Positions 63,601-64,000 of a DNA stretch of 64,000 nucleotides are shown piece after piece (positions within the stretch are counted from its first letter, which is position 1; each line of letters opens with the position of its first letter). Source of the DNA: UBA1234 sp964400015 (GTDB lineage: Bacteria > Bacillota > Clostridia > TANB77 > UBA1234); NCBI GenBank assembly GCA_964400015.1, contig CAYNRR010000004.1, positions 1 through 64,000 of the forward strand, read 5' to 3'. The position numbers and the translations under genes were made by a program. The notes beneath the pieces were generated by a model, which worked only from the letters and a program-made list of their open reading frames with translations, did not search any database and was not told the DNA's origin.

Positions 63601-64000
63601 CTGCTGTTAGTATTATTTTTTCTTTAACTCTTCCAATCGGATCATTTACTTTTTGAAAACTTCCTATGGACTTATTCTTTTCGTATTTTTCCACTTTAAA
63701 TTCAAATAGCAAATTATATTTTACGTCATCTTTTTTAGCGTCATATAAAACTTCTGCTATTTCATAAATTTTAAAGTTTTTCATAAATATTACTAGATCT
63801 ATAGATTGTGACAATAATTTTCTCAAATATTTATCCGTATAGCTCTGAGCTTTAGAATCTCTTTTCATTAAAGTTACTAATCTGTCTATCGTATTCAAAC
63901 TGCTATCCGAATGAACTGTTGCGTAGCCTCTATGTCCAGTAGATACTGCATCTAAGAATACCATTGCTTCTTCACCTTTTAATTCTCCTATTACAACTAC
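63590..64000 (-). CDS. CpaF/TadA-like secretion ATPase, C-terminal part (runs off the window)
   Basis: C-terminal part of a type II/IV secretion ATPase that powers pilus assembly. In frame from the window edge: VVVIGELKGEEAMVFLDAVSTGHRGYATVHSDSSLNTIDRL. VIGELKGEEA is the Walker B region and STGHRGYATVHSD the following His-box, as in CpaF. A non-standard tail of about 45 residues (YNLLFEFKVEKYEKNKS onward) ends in ADGE. The 5' part, including the Walker A, lies beyond 64000. Confidence 0.85.
   Translation of the reverse strand, partial: VVVIGELKGEEAMVFLDAVSTGHRGYATVHSDSSLNTIDRLVTLMKRDSKAQSYTDKYLRKLLSQSIDLVIFMKNFKIYEIAEVLYDAKKDDVKYNLLFEFKVEKYEKNKSIGSFQKVNDPIGRVKEKIILTADGE

Overview
The window reads as chromosomal DNA of a low-GC Gram-positive bacterium, most likely an uncultured gut-type member of Clostridia (Bacillota). 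Reasons: AT-rich third codon positions, strong AAGGAGG-type ribosome binding sites, consensus TTGACA-N17-TATAAT promoters, many intrinsic terminators, the L7Ae-rpsL-rpsG-fusA-tuf order, CsaB, YitT, YibE/F, Rpn-family nuclease and BspA-like surface repeats. No rRNA, CRISPR array, transposase or prophage block was seen.

Layout. 0.06-7.3 kb: a NERD nuclease-domain gene broken by an in-frame stop, yjjX, a DUF2207 membrane protein with a truncated tandem paralogue, a small membrane-anchored protein and a Fic protein. 7.5-8 kb: four tRNAs (Gly, Met, Ser, Gly). 8.1-16 kb: an RsmC-like methyltransferase, the ftsE-ftsX-PcsB-like cell division set, then yitT, csaB, rnc, acpP, plsX. 16.2-22.4 kb: tuf, fusA, rpsG, rpsL, an L7Ae-like gene and prfA. 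22.5-25.7 kb: an ABC-2 exporter and a GNAT acetyltransferase behind a structured terminator leader. 25.7-28.9 kb: small accessory genes, among them two of three genes with clearly foreign codon use, plus initiator tRNA. 28.9-34 kb: pdp, comEA, a D,D-carboxypeptidase, a thymidylate kinase and an Rpn nuclease.

34.4-50.3 kb is one 15.8-kb reading frame of 5276 codons. It encodes a giant modular surface protein: a prepilin-like N-terminus, Ig-like and InlB-type repeats, four BspA-type LRR blocks, a beta-helix and about 30 C-terminal 30-residue DUF285 repeats. Its ribosome binding site and ATG lie in a different frame from the body, so the 5' end needs a one-base shift. Upstream are an alternating pyrimidine-purine tract, a terminator hairpin and three 44-bp tandem repeats.

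50.8-64 kb: a Val-Asp-Phe tRNA operon, a third gene with foreign composition, hslO, a cold-shock gene, a CtpA-type protease, yibE/F, dprA-yraN-comM, a second prepilin-like protein, gyrA, and the start of a Tad-type secretion/pilus locus (154-aa protein, GspF/TadB-like protein, CpaF-like ATPase running off the window).

Ties between genes: FtsEX plus the coiled-coil M23 protein form a cell-wall hydrolase control unit. DprA, ComEA and ComM are DNA-uptake functions. The two prepilin-like proteins and the Tad ATPase/platform genes may belong to one surface-assembly system, with the giant protein as an unusual pilin-tailed adhesin; that link is inference.
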